DNA of 50,526 bases from Planctomycetota bacterium (lineage in GTDB: Bacteria > Planctomycetota > B15-G4 > SIAN01): the NCBI GenBank assembly GCA_016795285.1, contig JAEUIC010000032.1, forward strand, positions 1 through 50,526, in the 5' to 3' direction. Position numbers and translations under genes: made by a program. Within the stretch, counting starts at the first letter, position 1. Every line of letters begins with the position of its first letter. Shown here in pieces: positions 7,488 through 16,294 of the stretch. Under the pieces are notes generated by a model, which made no database searches, was not told the DNA's origin, and was given only the letters and a program-made list of their open reading frames with translations.

Positions 7488-9761
7488 ATGGTGAGGCGTT
7501 CATTCGCAGGCGGACTGCTCCTGGTGCTCCCGACTTGCACGGAGACGCGCACGAGTCCGGTCACGCCGCCCGCGCCCCCCGCCCCTCGAGCGGCAGCGGC
7601 CCCGCTCGATGCGTCGGCCTACCCGACCCACTTCCCGAGCAGCGCCGATTGGCTGCTCGCTTCGGGACGCAACCCGCCGGCTCGAGCCTCTCGCTTCCCC
7701 GACCAGCGGTTCGTGACGCTCGACAACTTCATCGTCCACCGCACGCTCCTGCTCGAACCCGACGCGGCCACGACCAGCCTCGGCATCAACGATGAGGCGG
7801 AGCAGATCCGCGCGCTCGAACCCGAGGCGCTGCTGACCATCGACGGCGCGACCCACGCGGTCGGCGGCCTGCGCGGTGCGCCCGATCGCGCCTTCCTCCT
7901 GCCGCGCTGGCTGCAGCGCGGCGTGCTGCAGCCGTCGTCGTCGAGCTTCCGCTGCACCGGCTTCGTGGAGGCGGCGATCGAGCCGTGGCTCGAGTGGAAG
8001 CGGGTTCGCCACGACTCCGGCGCTCCTTGGCCACCGCGCGGCGCGGCGATCGTCCTTCGCTTCGAGGGCACGAGTCCCGCGACCCGCGGGATCACCGTTC
8101 GCATCCACCACGAGATCTACGAGGGAGTTCCCGTCCTCGGCAAATGGCTCGAGCTCGAGAACGGCAGCGGCCGCGCGATCACCCTCGACGCGTGCGTCAG
8201 CGAGCGGCTCGCGCTGGTGGAAGGCGAGTCGTCGGTCGAGAAGCGGCCGGGCGGCGCGTGGGAGCTGCCGCCGATCGAAGTGCTCTCCGACTACTTCTTT
8301 GGCGGCAGCGATCGCGACAGCGCCGACAAGTTCTCCCGCTTCCTGCCCGATCCCGCCTACACGACGCAGGTGAACTACCGGCTCGACACGCCTTGCCTGC
8401 TCGAGTGCGCGCCGCCGATCGGGCCGGGCGTCGTGCTGCCGCCGGGCGGCACGTTCCGCTCGCCGCGCACCTTGTTGGTCGTGCACGACGACGGCGGCGC
8501 GTCGGCCGGCGGCAGCAATCGCGAGCGGCGCGGGCTCACGCTGCGCCGCGCATGGAGGACGCTGGCGCCGTGGACCAGCGAGAACCCGCTGATGATGCAC
8601 GTGCGCAGTAGCGAGCGCGCCGCGTTCCGCACCGCCATCGACCAGTGCGCTGCGGTCGGCTTCGAGATGGCGATCTACACCTTCGGCAGCGGCCTCGACA
8701 TGGAGAGCCGCGAACCGGCCTACGTCGCGGCGATCAAGGAGGACGTCGACTACGCCCACGCGAAGGGGATCGAGGTGGGCGCCTACTCGCTCTTCTCGAG
8801 CCGCTCGATCGGCCCCGAGGTCGACGTGGTCGATCCGGCGACCGGCCAGCCGGGCGGCGCGCAGTTCGGCAGCGCGCCCTGCCTCGCCTCCGATTGGGGC
8901 GCGCGCTACCTCGCGCAACTGCGCTGGTTCATCGAGGCGACCGGCCTCGACCTGCTGGAGCACGACGGCCCCTATCCCGGCGATCGCTGCGCTTCGACCA
9001 GCCACGCGGGCCACCGCGGCCTCGCCGACTCGCAGTGGGCGCAATGGCGGGCGAGCGCCGACTTCTACGGCTGGTGCCGCGCGCGCGGCGTCTACGTGAA
9101 CCAGCCCGACTGGCACTTCCTCGCCGGCGGCAGCAAGACGGCGATGGGCTACCGCGAGACCAACTGGTCGCTGCCGCGCGAACTCCAGCCGCTGCACGCG
9201 CGCCAGAACCTCTTCGACGGCACGTGGGAGAAGACGCCGTCGATGGGCTGGAGCTTCGTGCCGCTCACCGAGTACCAGGGCGGCGGCGCGGCCGCGACGA
9301 TCGAGCCGCTCGCGGAGCACCTCGACGCCTACGAGCTGCACCTCGCCAGCACGCTCGGCGCCGGCGTGCAGGCGTGCTGGCGCGGCCCGCGCCTCTACGA
9401 CAGCGACGCCACGCGGGAACTCGTCACGCGCTGGGTCACCTGGTTCAAGGCGCACCGCCCGATCCTCGAGTCCGACCTGATCCACGTGCGCCGCCCCGAT
9501 GGCCGCGACGTCGACGTGCAGCTCCACGTGAACCCGCGCCTCGAGGAGCGAGCGCTCGCCGTCTTCTTCAACCCGCTCGACGTGGCGGTCACGCGCGAGA
9601 TCACGCTGCCGCTCTGGTACTCGGGCCTGCGCGGCGCGGCGCGGATCGAGCGGAGCGACGGCAGCAGCGCGCCGCTCGCGCTCGACGCGGCCGCGCGCGG
9701 CGTGGTGACGGTGCAGCTGGCGGCCGGCGCGGTCGACTGGGTGGTGGTGAAGCGGGAGTGA
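7488..9761 (+). CDS. exported alpha-galactosidase-like glycoside hydrolase (putative)
   Basis: A 757-aa protein beginning with an arginine-rich hydrophobic signal (LLLVLPTC; possible but non-canonical lipobox, Cys17). The N-terminal half is beta-rich. The middle looks like a TIM-barrel clan of alpha-galactosidase type: AVGFEMAIYTFGSGLDMES, AKGIEVGAYSLF, and LDLLEHDGPYPGD, whose Asp (about residue 493) sits where GH27/GH36 enzymes have the nucleophile. The last 70 residues form a beta-sandwich-like tail. Secretion is well supported, glycosidase function is moderate, and the substrate is unknown. ATG 7488 was chosen because AGGGGG (7476-7481) is 6 nt away; the in-frame ATG at 7482 touches that motif. 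It is divergent from the sigma-factor fusion and may be one of its targets (inference). Confidence 0.72.
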   Translation: MVRRSFAGGLLLVLPTCTETRTSPVTPPAPPAPRAAAAPLDASAYPTHFPSSADWLLASGRNPPARASRFPDQRFVTLDNFIVHRTLLLEPDAATTSLGINDEAEQIRALEPEALLTIDGATHAVGGLRGAPDRAFLLPRWLQRGVLQPSSSSFRCTGFVEAAIEPWLEWKRVRHDSGAPWPPRGAAIVLRFEGTSPATRGITVRIHHEIYEGVPVLGKWLELENGSGRAITLDACVSERLALVEGESSVEKRPGGAWELPPIEVLSDYFFGGSDRDSADKFSRFLPDPAYTTQVNYRLDTPCLLECAPPIGPGVVLPPGGTFRSPRTLLVVHDDGGASAGGSNRERRGLTLRRAWRTLAPWTSENPLMMHVRSSERAAFRTAIDQCAAVGFEMAIYTFGSGLDMESREPAYVAAIKEDVDYAHAKGIEVGAYSLFSSRSIGPEVDVVDPATGQPGGAQFGSAPCLASDWGARYLAQLRWFIEATGLDLLEHDGPYPGDRCASTSHAGHRGLADSQWAQWRASADFYGWCRARGVYVNQPDWHFLAGGSKTAMGYRETNWSLPRELQPLHARQNLFDGTWEKTPSMGWSFVPLTEYQGGGAAATIEPLAEHLDAYELHLASTLGAGVQACWRGPRLYDSDATRELVTRWVTWFKAHRPILESDLIHVRRPDGRDVDVQLHVNPRLEERALAVFFNPLDVAVTREITLPLWYSGLRGAARIERSDGSSAPLALDAAARGVVTVQLAAGAVDWVVVKRE

Positions 9762-9822
9762 GGGCGAGCGGCCGGGAGCGGCGGGCGGCGGCGACGGGCC
9801 GTGGCGGCCGGTTCCAGACCGC

Positions 9823-12219
9823 TCAGTGGCTCGCTTCGTTGAAGACTCCGCCGAGGCCGAACGGATTGGTGAACACGCTCGACTCGACGACGAGCTCGAG
9901 CGTCTCGCCCCCGCGCACGACGGTGAAGGTGATCGACTTCTTCGCCAGCCGCGCGGCGATCGCCTCCTTCATCGCCGAGGCCTTCTCGAAGCGCTCGCCG
10001 TCGACGGCGACGAGGAGGTCGCCTCTCTCGAAGCCGGCGCGCGCCAGCTGCCCCTCCTCGTCCTGGACCCAGACGACCAGGGCGTTCAGGACCGCCGGCT
10101 TGAAGCGGACCGCGCCCGTCGCCGCGGGGACCGTGACCTCCAACTCGCCCGAGCTGTCGTCGCCGTAACCGAGCTCGTCGAGCGCTCCGGACACGTCGAG
10201 ATCGTCGAAATCGATCGACACCGAGTACTTCCCGGCCAACAGCTCCTTGAAGACGGCACGCCCCTGCGCATCGATCTCGAGTTGATGCCACCCCGACCAG
10301 TCGACCTCCTCCTCCTCGCCCTCCCCCGTGATGCGTCGCAGTTCCACCTGGCCGGTCGCACCGTCGGGCACGAGGACCGTCAACGAGTGCAACGTCGGGA
10401 TCACGACGGTCGCGCGGTTCTCGCCGGCGGTCAGCGTGAGGTCGAGGTGGCCGAGCGAGTTGTCGCCGCCGAAGCGGCTGCTGCCGTCCTGCAACGTCAG
10501 CTCCAGCCGATAGCGACCCGGCGCAAGCGCGCCGAACTCCTGGGTGCCGTCCGGGCGGACCGTTTCGCCCGTCATCCGGAAGAAGTGCCGACCCTCCTCC
10601 TCCTCCTCGATCGCGCGCACCGACAAGCTGAGGCGTCCTTCGAAGCCGCTGCCGGCGTAACCGGCGATGGTCGCCACGAGCGACGCCGCCGCGCCGAAGC
10701 GGAGTTCGACCTCGCGTGGGCCGCTCGCAGCGACCTTGGCCGTCGCGTCACCGAAGCTCTCCGACTTCGCCGTGACGCTGAGGGTCGCGTCGGCCACGAG
10801 CGAACCGTCGTCCTGGAACAGCTCGTCGCTGCCCTCGAGCGGGATCCACCACGAGCCGTCGGCGCGCCGCTCGGCCTCGACGTGACTCCCGGAACTGCCC
10901 CGCGACGTCGCGACCTCGAGGACGAATCGGACGTCGTCGACCGCGCGCCCCGCCGGATCGAGCACGCGCGCGACGATGCAGTTCGCCCGTTCGAGCGGCG
11001 GGATCTCGAGGTCCTGGACCACCATGCCGGCGCCCACCTCCACCACGGCGTGCGCCCGGATGCGGTCCTGCCAGTTGCCGGACACTCCGACGACGTAACG
11101 GCCGGGCGCGAGGTCGGTGAAGGCGTAGCTGCCGTCGGTCGACCAGTGGTGACTGCCGTCGGATCGAGCCAGCAGCTTCAAGTCCGGCTCCGCGCCGCGG
11201 GCGAGCGCGAGCAGCTTCACCATCACGTGACGGTCGCCGCCGCGCCGGTTGACGATGGTGCCGCGGATCCCCGGCGTCCCCTCGAGCCGCAGCGCGATCG
11301 GCCCTGCCGTTCGCTCGGCCTCGGCGACCACGCGCGCCGGCTTCGACGCGAGGTAGGCAGGCCACGACGGCCCCGACTGGGGATCGCCGAGCGTCGCGCG
11401 CAGCTCCCACTCGCCGACGGCGAGCGCGACACGCGGCCGCTCGCGCGACCAGAGCTCCTCGCGGCTCCACCGTTCGGCACCCGGGCGGCGGATCGAGAGC
11501 AGGGCGGCCGAGGGGATCGTGCCGTCGGGCAGCGCCACGTCGATCGCGCACGGGACGACCGGCGTCGCGGTGAAGTCGACGGTCGCGTCGGGCCGCACCT
11601 CGTCGCTCGGCAGCGCCGTCAAGCTGAAGCCGGTCTGCCACGCCTGCACGCGCCAGTGGCCGTCGCGCAGCTCGGTCAGCGCGTACTCGCCGTTCGCGTC
11701 GCTCTGCGTCTCGCGGCGATCGGCGGCGCGGTCGTAGAACGCCTCGACGGCCCGCTTCACCGCATCCTCGAGGCGCGCGGCCGCCGGCGCCGACTCGCCG
11801 AGCGACGACGCGCTCGGCATCCGCGTGGCTTCGACCTCGCGCAACGCGCGGACGACCGCCCCGACGACCGGCCGGCCGTCGCGATCGACGATGCGGCCGC
11901 GGATCGTCTTCGTCCCGCGGCTGCTCGCCGGCGGCGGCGCCTGCCGCGCGAACTCGACCGCGTCGTCGAGGACGGACGCCGGTGCCGCCGAGCGATCGCC
12001 GTGCATCGCCTCGCTGCGTTCCGCGGCAATCGCCGCTGGCTCCGCGACCGACGTCGCCGATCGCTCCTCGAACGGCGCCGCGCGCGTCGAAGAGGCGCGC
12101 TCGCGCGCGTCGGCGACCGGCCGCGCTCCGTCCGCTCCCCACACCAGGAAGCCGACGCAACCACCGACGATCGCGCCGAACAGCACGCCCACGACCAAGA
12201 GGCCGGCAGGACGTCCCAT
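9823..12219 (-). CDS. membrane-anchored carboxypeptidase-regulatory-like protein with C-terminal PDZ domain
   Basis: A 798-aa protein. An N-terminal membrane helix (about residues 7-28) is followed by a low-complexity linker. A carboxypeptidase-regulatory-like repeat starts near residue 105 (TIRGRIVDRDGRPVVGAVVRA), and further beta-sandwich units follow (for example DGSYAFTDLAPGRYVVGV and LAPGRYRLELTLQ). A PDZ-like domain lies near the end (about 715-780; LARAGFERGDLLVAVDGERF). The bulk should lie outside the cytoplasmic membrane. The PDZ domain suggests peptide or partner binding; no enzyme motif is visible. The start at 12219 has GGAG 7 nt upstream; the longer frame to 12264 lacks that. A large nested inverted repeat (12233-12314) lies just upstream. 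The repeat style resembles the outer part of the sigma fusion. Confidence 0.8.
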   Translation of the reverse strand: MGRPAGLLVVGVLFGAIVGGCVGFLVWGADGARPVADARERASSTRAAPFEERSATSVAEPAAIAAERSEAMHGDRSAAPASVLDDAVEFARQAPPPASSRGTKTIRGRIVDRDGRPVVGAVVRALREVEATRMPSASSLGESAPAAARLEDAVKRAVEAFYDRAADRRETQSDANGEYALTELRDGHWRVQAWQTGFSLTALPSDEVRPDATVDFTATPVVPCAIDVALPDGTIPSAALLSIRRPGAERWSREELWSRERPRVALAVGEWELRATLGDPQSGPSWPAYLASKPARVVAEAERTAGPIALRLEGTPGIRGTIVNRRGGDRHVMVKLLALARGAEPDLKLLARSDGSHHWSTDGSYAFTDLAPGRYVVGVSGNWQDRIRAHAVVEVGAGMVVQDLEIPPLERANCIVARVLDPAGRAVDDVRFVLEVATSRGSSGSHVEAERRADGSWWIPLEGSDELFQDDGSLVADATLSVTAKSESFGDATAKVAASGPREVELRFGAAASLVATIAGYAGSGFEGRLSLSVRAIEEEEEGRHFFRMTGETVRPDGTQEFGALAPGRYRLELTLQDGSSRFGGDNSLGHLDLTLTAGENRATVVIPTLHSLTVLVPDGATGQVELRRITGEGEEEEVDWSGWHQLEIDAQGRAVFKELLAGKYSVSIDFDDLDVSGALDELGYGDDSSGELEVTVPAATGAVRFKPAVLNALVVWVQDEEGQLARAGFERGDLLVAVDGERFEKASAMKEAIAARLAKKSITFTVVRGGETLELVVESSVFTNPFGLGGVFNEASH

Positions 12220-12232
12220 CGGAAGCTCCACG

Positions 12233-12314
12233 AGCCCGCTGCGACGTCCGCAAGTCGCGCGCACCGCGCCGTTGCGGCGCGGCCGATCCGTTCGCGAGCG
12301 AGACGCAGCGGGCT
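12233..12314 (-). other. nested inverted-repeat structure upstream of the PDZ protein gene
   Basis: An 11-bp perfect outer stem (12233-12243 with 12304-12314) encloses TCGCG/CGCGA (12255-12259 with 12293-12297) and an inner 7-bp stem (12264-12270 with 12276-12282, 5-nt loop). On the minus strand it ends 13 nt before the ATG at 12219 and leaves the Shine-Dalgarno sequence free. It could be a structured leader or the terminator of the upstream gene, whose stop is at 12375. Confidence 0.45.
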
Positions 12315-12374
12315 AGTTCTGCGGACTCGATCGCCCTCGTGGCGAGGTGCGCGGGACGATAGCAGCGACGGCGC

Positions 12375-12899
12375 TCAGCGTGGTTCCGCGCGCCCGAGCG
12401 GCTCCTCCTCCACCAGCACGTCCCAGTGGGCCAGCAGGATCTCGAAGCGGCGCTGCTCCTCGGCCTTGTGCCGCTCGCGATCGGGGAAGAGGCGGGCGAT
12501 CACCTCCTCGGGGTGGTGGTCGTCGTGCGCGGTGACGACGTCGCGCCAAGTGATCTGCAGCCGGAAGTCCCAGCGGCTCTCTTCCGAGGCATGGTGGCGG
12601 GGCGTGTGGGCGATCCACGCGAGGATGCGCCCCTGCCGCTGCATCTCCTCGATCTGCGGCAGGTAGTTGCGGCGGAACAGCTCGATGAACTCGGCCGCGT
12701 GGCCCCACTTCGCCTTGTAGTAGTACTCGATGACGAACGGCTCGAGCGGCTCGGCGGCCGCGGCGACGGCCACTCGGTCGGTCGGCGCCTCGCTCGGCGG
12801 TGAGCTCGGCGGCGAGCTTGTCGGCGCCGCGCAGGCGAACGGGGTCGCGAGCAGCAGCGCGACGAAGCGCGCGCGGAGCGGGTGGCTGCGGTGCGGCAT
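12375..12899 (-). CDS. small exported protein, possible lipoprotein with an alpha/beta-barrel-like fold
   Basis: A 174-aa protein. The N-terminus is a basic and hydrophobic signal ending ATPFACAAP, compatible with a weak lipobox at Cys23, and is followed by a Pro/Ser-rich linker. The mature part begins FVIEYYYKAKWGHAAEFIELF, which resembles the beta-strand plus helix opening of ferredoxin-like dimeric alpha/beta-barrel proteins (antibiotic monooxygenase or NIPSNAP type). Many His and acidic residues follow (HTPRHHASEESRW; TAHDDHHPEE), but no established active site can be named. GAGGA about 7 nt before the ATG supports the start. It is divergent from the exported protein gene at 13159 and lies upstream of the PDZ protein gene on the same strand with a 155-bp spacer. 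Function is unknown. Confidence 0.75.
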   Translation of the reverse strand: MPHRSHPLRARFVALLLATPFACAAPTSSPPSSPPSEAPTDRVAVAAAAEPLEPFVIEYYYKAKWGHAAEFIELFRRNYLPQIEEMQRQGRILAWIAHTPRHHASEESRWDFRLQITWRDVVTAHDDHHPEEVIARLFPDRERHKAEEQRRFEILLAHWDVLVEEEPLGRAEPR

Positions 12900-13066
12900 C
12901 GGGCAGTCCTCGTGGGAGCGACGGAACGAACGGGCGCGAGCGTAACGCGCGCAGCATGACGGCCCGCTGCGGCTGTTGCTCGCGCGCGAGACGCACCTTT
13001 CGGCGCCTCACCGCGCTCTCGGCGCACCACGAATCGTCATTCCCGCGACATCTGCAGCGATCGCGA

Positions 13067-13093
13067 CTCGCGGCGGAAACAAAGCGCCGCGAG
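13067..13093. promoter_or_regulatory. 9-bp stem-loop with A-rich loop in a divergent intergenic region
   Basis: A perfect 9-bp stem (13067-13075 with 13085-13093) has the A-rich loop GAAACAAAG. It lies 66-92 nt before the ATG of the exported protein at 13159, within the 12900-13158 spacer that separates divergent genes and otherwise shows no coding. It may be an operator dyad or a leader hairpin. Confidence 0.4.
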
Positions 13094-13158
13094 CGACGTT
13101 GAAGGCGGCGCGCGTCGGACCCTGCCGCCTCACCCCGCCGCGCCCTCGGGGAACGTCG

Positions 13159-14346
13159 ATGACACTGCACCGCGCTCGCCGGTTCGCTGCCGCCCTGTCC
13201 GCTTCGCTGTTGCTCGTCGCTGCACCGCTCGCGCACGGGCTCGCGCTCGCTCCCGCGAACGGGCCGGCGAGCGGACTCGCGCCGCACGATGCTGCGCGCG
13301 CGCGCGCGACGCCCGACACCACGGCGGCCGGCTTCTGGAGCGACTTCGCGGCGAGCCGCAAGTACTCGCTGAAGGCGCTGCGCAACGGCGACCTGCTGGT
13401 GCTGCTGCCGCAGGAGAAATCGAAGCCGGAGCGGGCGCTCGAACGGATCGAGCAGGCGCTCGCCCGCTTCGACGCGATCCTGCCGGCAGCGCCGCCGACG
13501 TCACCGCCGACGACAGCGCAGAAAGCCTCGGCCGCGAGCAGCGAACTCTGGGGCACCAGCGACCGCCCGCTCGAGAGCGGGACGATGGTGATGGCGCTCT
13601 TCCGCAAGCCGGCCGACTTCGCGGAGGCGCTGACGCTGCTCGGCGAGGCGTTCCCCTACATGGCGGCGTGGACCACGTCGGCGAAGGGGCAGCCCGGCTG
13701 CATCCTCGAGCGGCCGCTCTTCGGCGCCTGCGTCGACAACGTGCCGGGGATGCAGGAGTGGAACCCCGACAACGAGCTGGTCCATCGCGTCGCGCAGCTG
13801 GCGCTGATCCGCCGCTTCGGGCGGCAGCCGGTCTGGGTCGGGCTCGGCGTCGGCTGGAACGTCGAGTTCGACGTGCTGAAGAACATCTACTGCTTCCCGT
13901 GGCGCGACAGCTTCGTCTGGGCCACCGAGCACGGCGGCTGGGAGAACGACCTGCGCCGCGCCTGGAAGAAGCGCGGCAGCGAAGCGGTGCCGATGGCGGA
14001 GCTCGCCGCCATCAAGCGTGGCGGCTTCGCGGTCGAGGACGCGGCGCTCTGTTGGGGGTTCGTCCGCTTCCTGGTGCGCCACCACGGCGAGCGGCTGCCG
14101 GCGCTGCTGCGCGAGTTCGATGCGCAGCGCGCGGTGCTGGGCCGCGTGCCGACCGGCGACGGCAAGAATTGGACGATGGCGGCCGACTACGAGCTGTCCG
14201 CCGAGGAGCAGCAGAAGGCGGTGGTGCAGTTGGTGGCGCCCGATGCGCTGCAGCAGGCGGCCGACTGGTTCCGGCTCGGCGCGAGCTGGAAGAAGCCCGC
14301 GGCGGCGAAGGCGACCGCGAAGGCGGAACCGAAGTCGAACCGCTGA
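13159..14346 (+). CDS. exported protein of unknown function
   Basis: A 395-aa protein with a clear signal peptide (RARRFAAALSASLLLVAAPLAHG). No family is recognised. The mature protein has an amphipathic region with a KALRNGDLLVLLPQEK segment, a middle region with a conserved-looking core (GRQPVWVGLGVGWNVEFDVL followed by an aromatic and Cys-containing stretch), and a C-terminal Ala/Lys-rich tail ending KAEPKSNR. The overall style, with long helices around the WVGLG core, recalls peptidase MA-like exported proteins, but no HExxH zinc motif is present, so a protease call is not justified. GGGGAA 6 nt before ATG 13159 supports this start over the in-frame ATG at 12976, which would hide the signal peptide. 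It converges on the RidA lipoprotein gene with 16 bp between stops. Confidence 0.78.
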   Translation: MTLHRARRFAAALSASLLLVAAPLAHGLALAPANGPASGLAPHDAARARATPDTTAAGFWSDFAASRKYSLKALRNGDLLVLLPQEKSKPERALERIEQALARFDAILPAAPPTSPPTTAQKASAASSELWGTSDRPLESGTMVMALFRKPADFAEALTLLGEAFPYMAAWTTSAKGQPGCILERPLFGACVDNVPGMQEWNPDNELVHRVAQLALIRRFGRQPVWVGLGVGWNVEFDVLKNIYCFPWRDSFVWATEHGGWENDLRRAWKKRGSEAVPMAELAAIKRGGFAVEDAALCWGFVRFLVRHHGERLPALLREFDAQRAVLGRVPTGDGKNWTMAADYELSAEEQQKAVVQLVAPDALQQAADWFRLGASWKKPAAAKATAKAEPKSNR

Positions 14347-14368
14347 TCGAGCCGCGCGCCTCTCAGCG
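14341..14368. terminator. small dyad spanning two convergent stop codons
   Basis: CGCTGA (14341-14346) and TCAGCG (14363-14368) form a 6-bp inverted repeat that contains the stop codons of both convergent genes, with a further GAG/CTC pairing inside. A bidirectional terminator is possible but weak. Confidence 0.3.
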
Positions 14369-14869
14369 CGGCGGCGGCAGCTTCGCGATGAACTCCACCT
14401 CGACGCGCGCGCCGCGCGCCAGCGCCGCCGCGCCGAGCGCGCTGCGCGCCGGATAGCGGCCGTCGAAGTAGGTCGCGTAGATCTCGTTGAACTTCGGCCA
14501 CTCGGCCATGTCGACCAGGAAGACCGTGGCCTTCACCACGTCGGCGAAGGTGCAGCCGCGCCGCTCGAGCGCGAGGCGCAGGTTCTCCATGGTCGCGCGC
14601 GTCTCCGCCTCGATGCCGCCCGGCACCAGCTCGAACGTGCCGGGCGCGGTGCCGATCGCCCCCGCGAGGAAGAGGAAGCCGCCCGCCTCGACCGACTCGG
14701 AGAAGGGCAGCGCGCGGCGCGCCTCGTCGGGTGACGGATGGAAGCGGGTCGGCGCGTCGGCCGGGAGCGTCGTCGTGACCGAGATCGTCGGCTGGCTCGA
14801 ACAACCGGCGAGCGCCGCCGCGACGAGGGCGGCGACGACGGACGAGCGGCGCGGGACGGCGTGGCGCAT
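14363..14869 (-). CDS. RidA-family (YjgF/UK114) lipoprotein
   Basis: A 168-aa protein. A lipoprotein signal ends ALAGCSSQ (lipobox), and the RidA fold follows: SVEAGGFLFLAGAIGTAPG, then ATMENLRLALERRGCTFADV, VKATVFLVDMAEW, and YPARSALGAAALARGARVEV. The Arg of PARS corresponds to the substrate-carboxylate-binding Arg105 of E. coli RidA, so imine/enamine deaminase activity on 2-aminoacrylate-like products is plausible. Known RidA proteins are mostly cytosolic and about 128 aa; the extra 40 residues here are the lipoprotein signal and linker. AGGAG about 8 nt upstream supports the start at 14869. It is divergent, with a 93-bp spacer, from a Tat-exported PLP enzyme, the kind of enzyme that produces RidA substrates. 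Family confidence is high; its exact location (inner or outer membrane) is unknown. Confidence 0.9.
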   Translation of the reverse strand: MRHAVPRRSSVVAALVAAALAGCSSQPTISVTTTLPADAPTRFHPSPDEARRALPFSESVEAGGFLFLAGAIGTAPGTFELVPGGIEAETRATMENLRLALERRGCTFADVVKATVFLVDMAEWPKFNEIYATYFDGRYPARSALGAAALARGARVEVEFIAKLPPPR

Positions 14870-14933
14870 GGAAGGGCTCCTCGCGGCGGTGGAAGGGTGC
14901 GCCGATCGACGCGCGAGCGTAGCGTCGGACCCG

Positions 14934-14949
14934 CCGGCCGATCGGCTGG
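14934..14949. promoter_or_regulatory. near-palindrome between the RidA and PLP-enzyme genes
   Basis: The perfect 10-bp palindrome GCCGATCGGC (14937-14946) extends to a 16-nt near-palindrome with one wobble. It lies 14-29 nt before the ATG of the PLP enzyme in the 93-bp shared promoter region. An operator role is inference. Confidence 0.35.
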
Positions 14950-14962
14950 CGTGGAGCAGCGC

Positions 14963-16285
14963 ATGGCTCGTCGCACGGATCGCCGCGACTTCCTCGGGCA
15001 GGTCGGTCGGGTCGCCGGCGCAGGGCTGCTCGCCGCCGGCATCGCGCCCGCGGCGCGCGCGGCCCACGCCGAGCGGCTCTACGCCGCGCTGAAGGCCGCC
15101 GCCGGCCGTCCCGCCGCGCGCGTCGCGGCCGACGAGGAGTTCTGGCTGCCGATCCAGCAGGCGTGGGACGTCGACCGCTCGTTCCTGAACCTGAACAACG
15201 GCAGCTGCTCGCCGGCGCCGCGCGTCGCGCTCGACGCGCTCTTCCGCCAGTGGCGCTTCGCCAACGAGGCGATGTACCACCGCCTCATGTTCGTGCTCGA
15301 TCCGCAGCGAGAGAGCGTCCGCACGCAGCTCGCCGCGCTGTTCGGCGCCGACCGCGAGACGATCGCTCTGGTGCGCAACGCCTCCGAAGCGCTCGAGACG
15401 GTGACGTTCGGCATCCCGCTCGAGCGCGGCGACGAGGTGGTCACCACCAACCACGACTACCCGCGCATGATCACCGCGTGGCGGCAGCGCGAGCGGCGCG
15501 AAGGCGTCGTGCTGAAGCAGGTCGAGCTGCCGGTGCCGCTCGCCGATCCGGCCGCGCTGGTCGCGCGCTTCGAGGCGGCGATCACGCCGCGCACCCGCGT
15601 TTTCCACGTCTCGCACATCCACTACACCACCGGCCAGATCGGCCCGGTGAAGGAGCTCTGCGACCTCGCGCGCCGCCGCGGGATCCTCTCGATCGTCGAC
15701 GGCGCGCACGCCTTCGCCCACCTCGACGTGAAGGCCGACGCGATCGGCGCCGACTACTACGGCACGAGCCTCCACAAGTGGCTCGCCGCACCGGTCGGCA
15801 ACGGGATGCTCCACGTGAGGAAGGAGCGGATCGCCGGCCTCTGGCCGCTCTTCGCGCACGACGACCCGGCGAGCCCCGACATCCGCAAGTTCGAGCAGCA
15901 GGGGACCGCGCCGGTGCCGCTCGCGCTGTCGATCTCGGCGGCGCTCACGCTCCACCAGCTGATCGGCGCCGAGCGCAAGCAGGAGCGGCTGCGCTTCCTG
16001 CGCGACGCGTGGGCGCGGCCGCTCGCCGAGGAGCCGCGCTGCCGGATCGTCCCCTCGCTCGATCCGCTCCACTCGTGCGGCATCGCCTGCGTGGCGATCG
16101 ACGGCGTCGATCCGGCCGCGCTCTGCAAGCACCTGCTCGAGAAGGAGCAGATCTACGTCGCCGCGATCGGCCGCCCCGACGTCGCCGCGATCCGCGTCAC
16201 CCCGAACCTCTACACGACGCTGCCGGAGCTCGACCGCTTCGTCGCGGTGATCCGCCGCATCGCGCGCGACGGGCTGCCGAGCTGA
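14963..16285 (+). CDS. Tat-exported class V aminotransferase-fold PLP enzyme
   Basis: A 440-aa fold-type I PLP enzyme of the class V group, closest in style to isopenicillin N epimerase-like and cysteine desulfurase-like proteins. The N-terminus carries a twin-arginine signal (RRDFLGQVGR, then a hydrophobic core and AARA cleavage-like site), so it should fold with its cofactor before export. Catalytic motifs visible are LVRNASEAL in the PLP phosphate region, SIVDGAHAFAHL with the PLP-ring Asp, and YGTSLHKWL with the Schiff-base Lys272. The substrate cannot be told from sequence; epimerase, desulfurase or lyase chemistry are all possible. GGAG 6 nt before ATG 14963 supports the start; an in-frame GTG at 14951 is a second option. 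It is divergent from the RidA lipoprotein and converges with the ECF gene 9 bp away. Confidence 0.9.
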   Translation: MARRTDRRDFLGQVGRVAGAGLLAAGIAPAARAAHAERLYAALKAAAGRPAARVAADEEFWLPIQQAWDVDRSFLNLNNGSCSPAPRVALDALFRQWRFANEAMYHRLMFVLDPQRESVRTQLAALFGADRETIALVRNASEALETVTFGIPLERGDEVVTTNHDYPRMITAWRQRERREGVVLKQVELPVPLADPAALVARFEAAITPRTRVFHVSHIHYTTGQIGPVKELCDLARRRGILSIVDGAHAFAHLDVKADAIGADYYGTSLHKWLAAPVGNGMLHVRKERIAGLWPLFAHDDPASPDIRKFEQQGTAPVPLALSISAALTLHQLIGAERKQERLRFLRDAWARPLAEEPRCRIVPSLDPLHSCGIACVAIDGVDPAALCKHLLEKEQIYVAAIGRPDVAAIRVTPNLYTTLPELDRFVAVIRRIARDGLPS

Positions 16286-16294
16286 GCCGGCCCG

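Noticed and set aside
13159..14346. Call as a peptidase MA-like zinc protease
   Set aside because: The general style is similar, but there is no HExxH motif.
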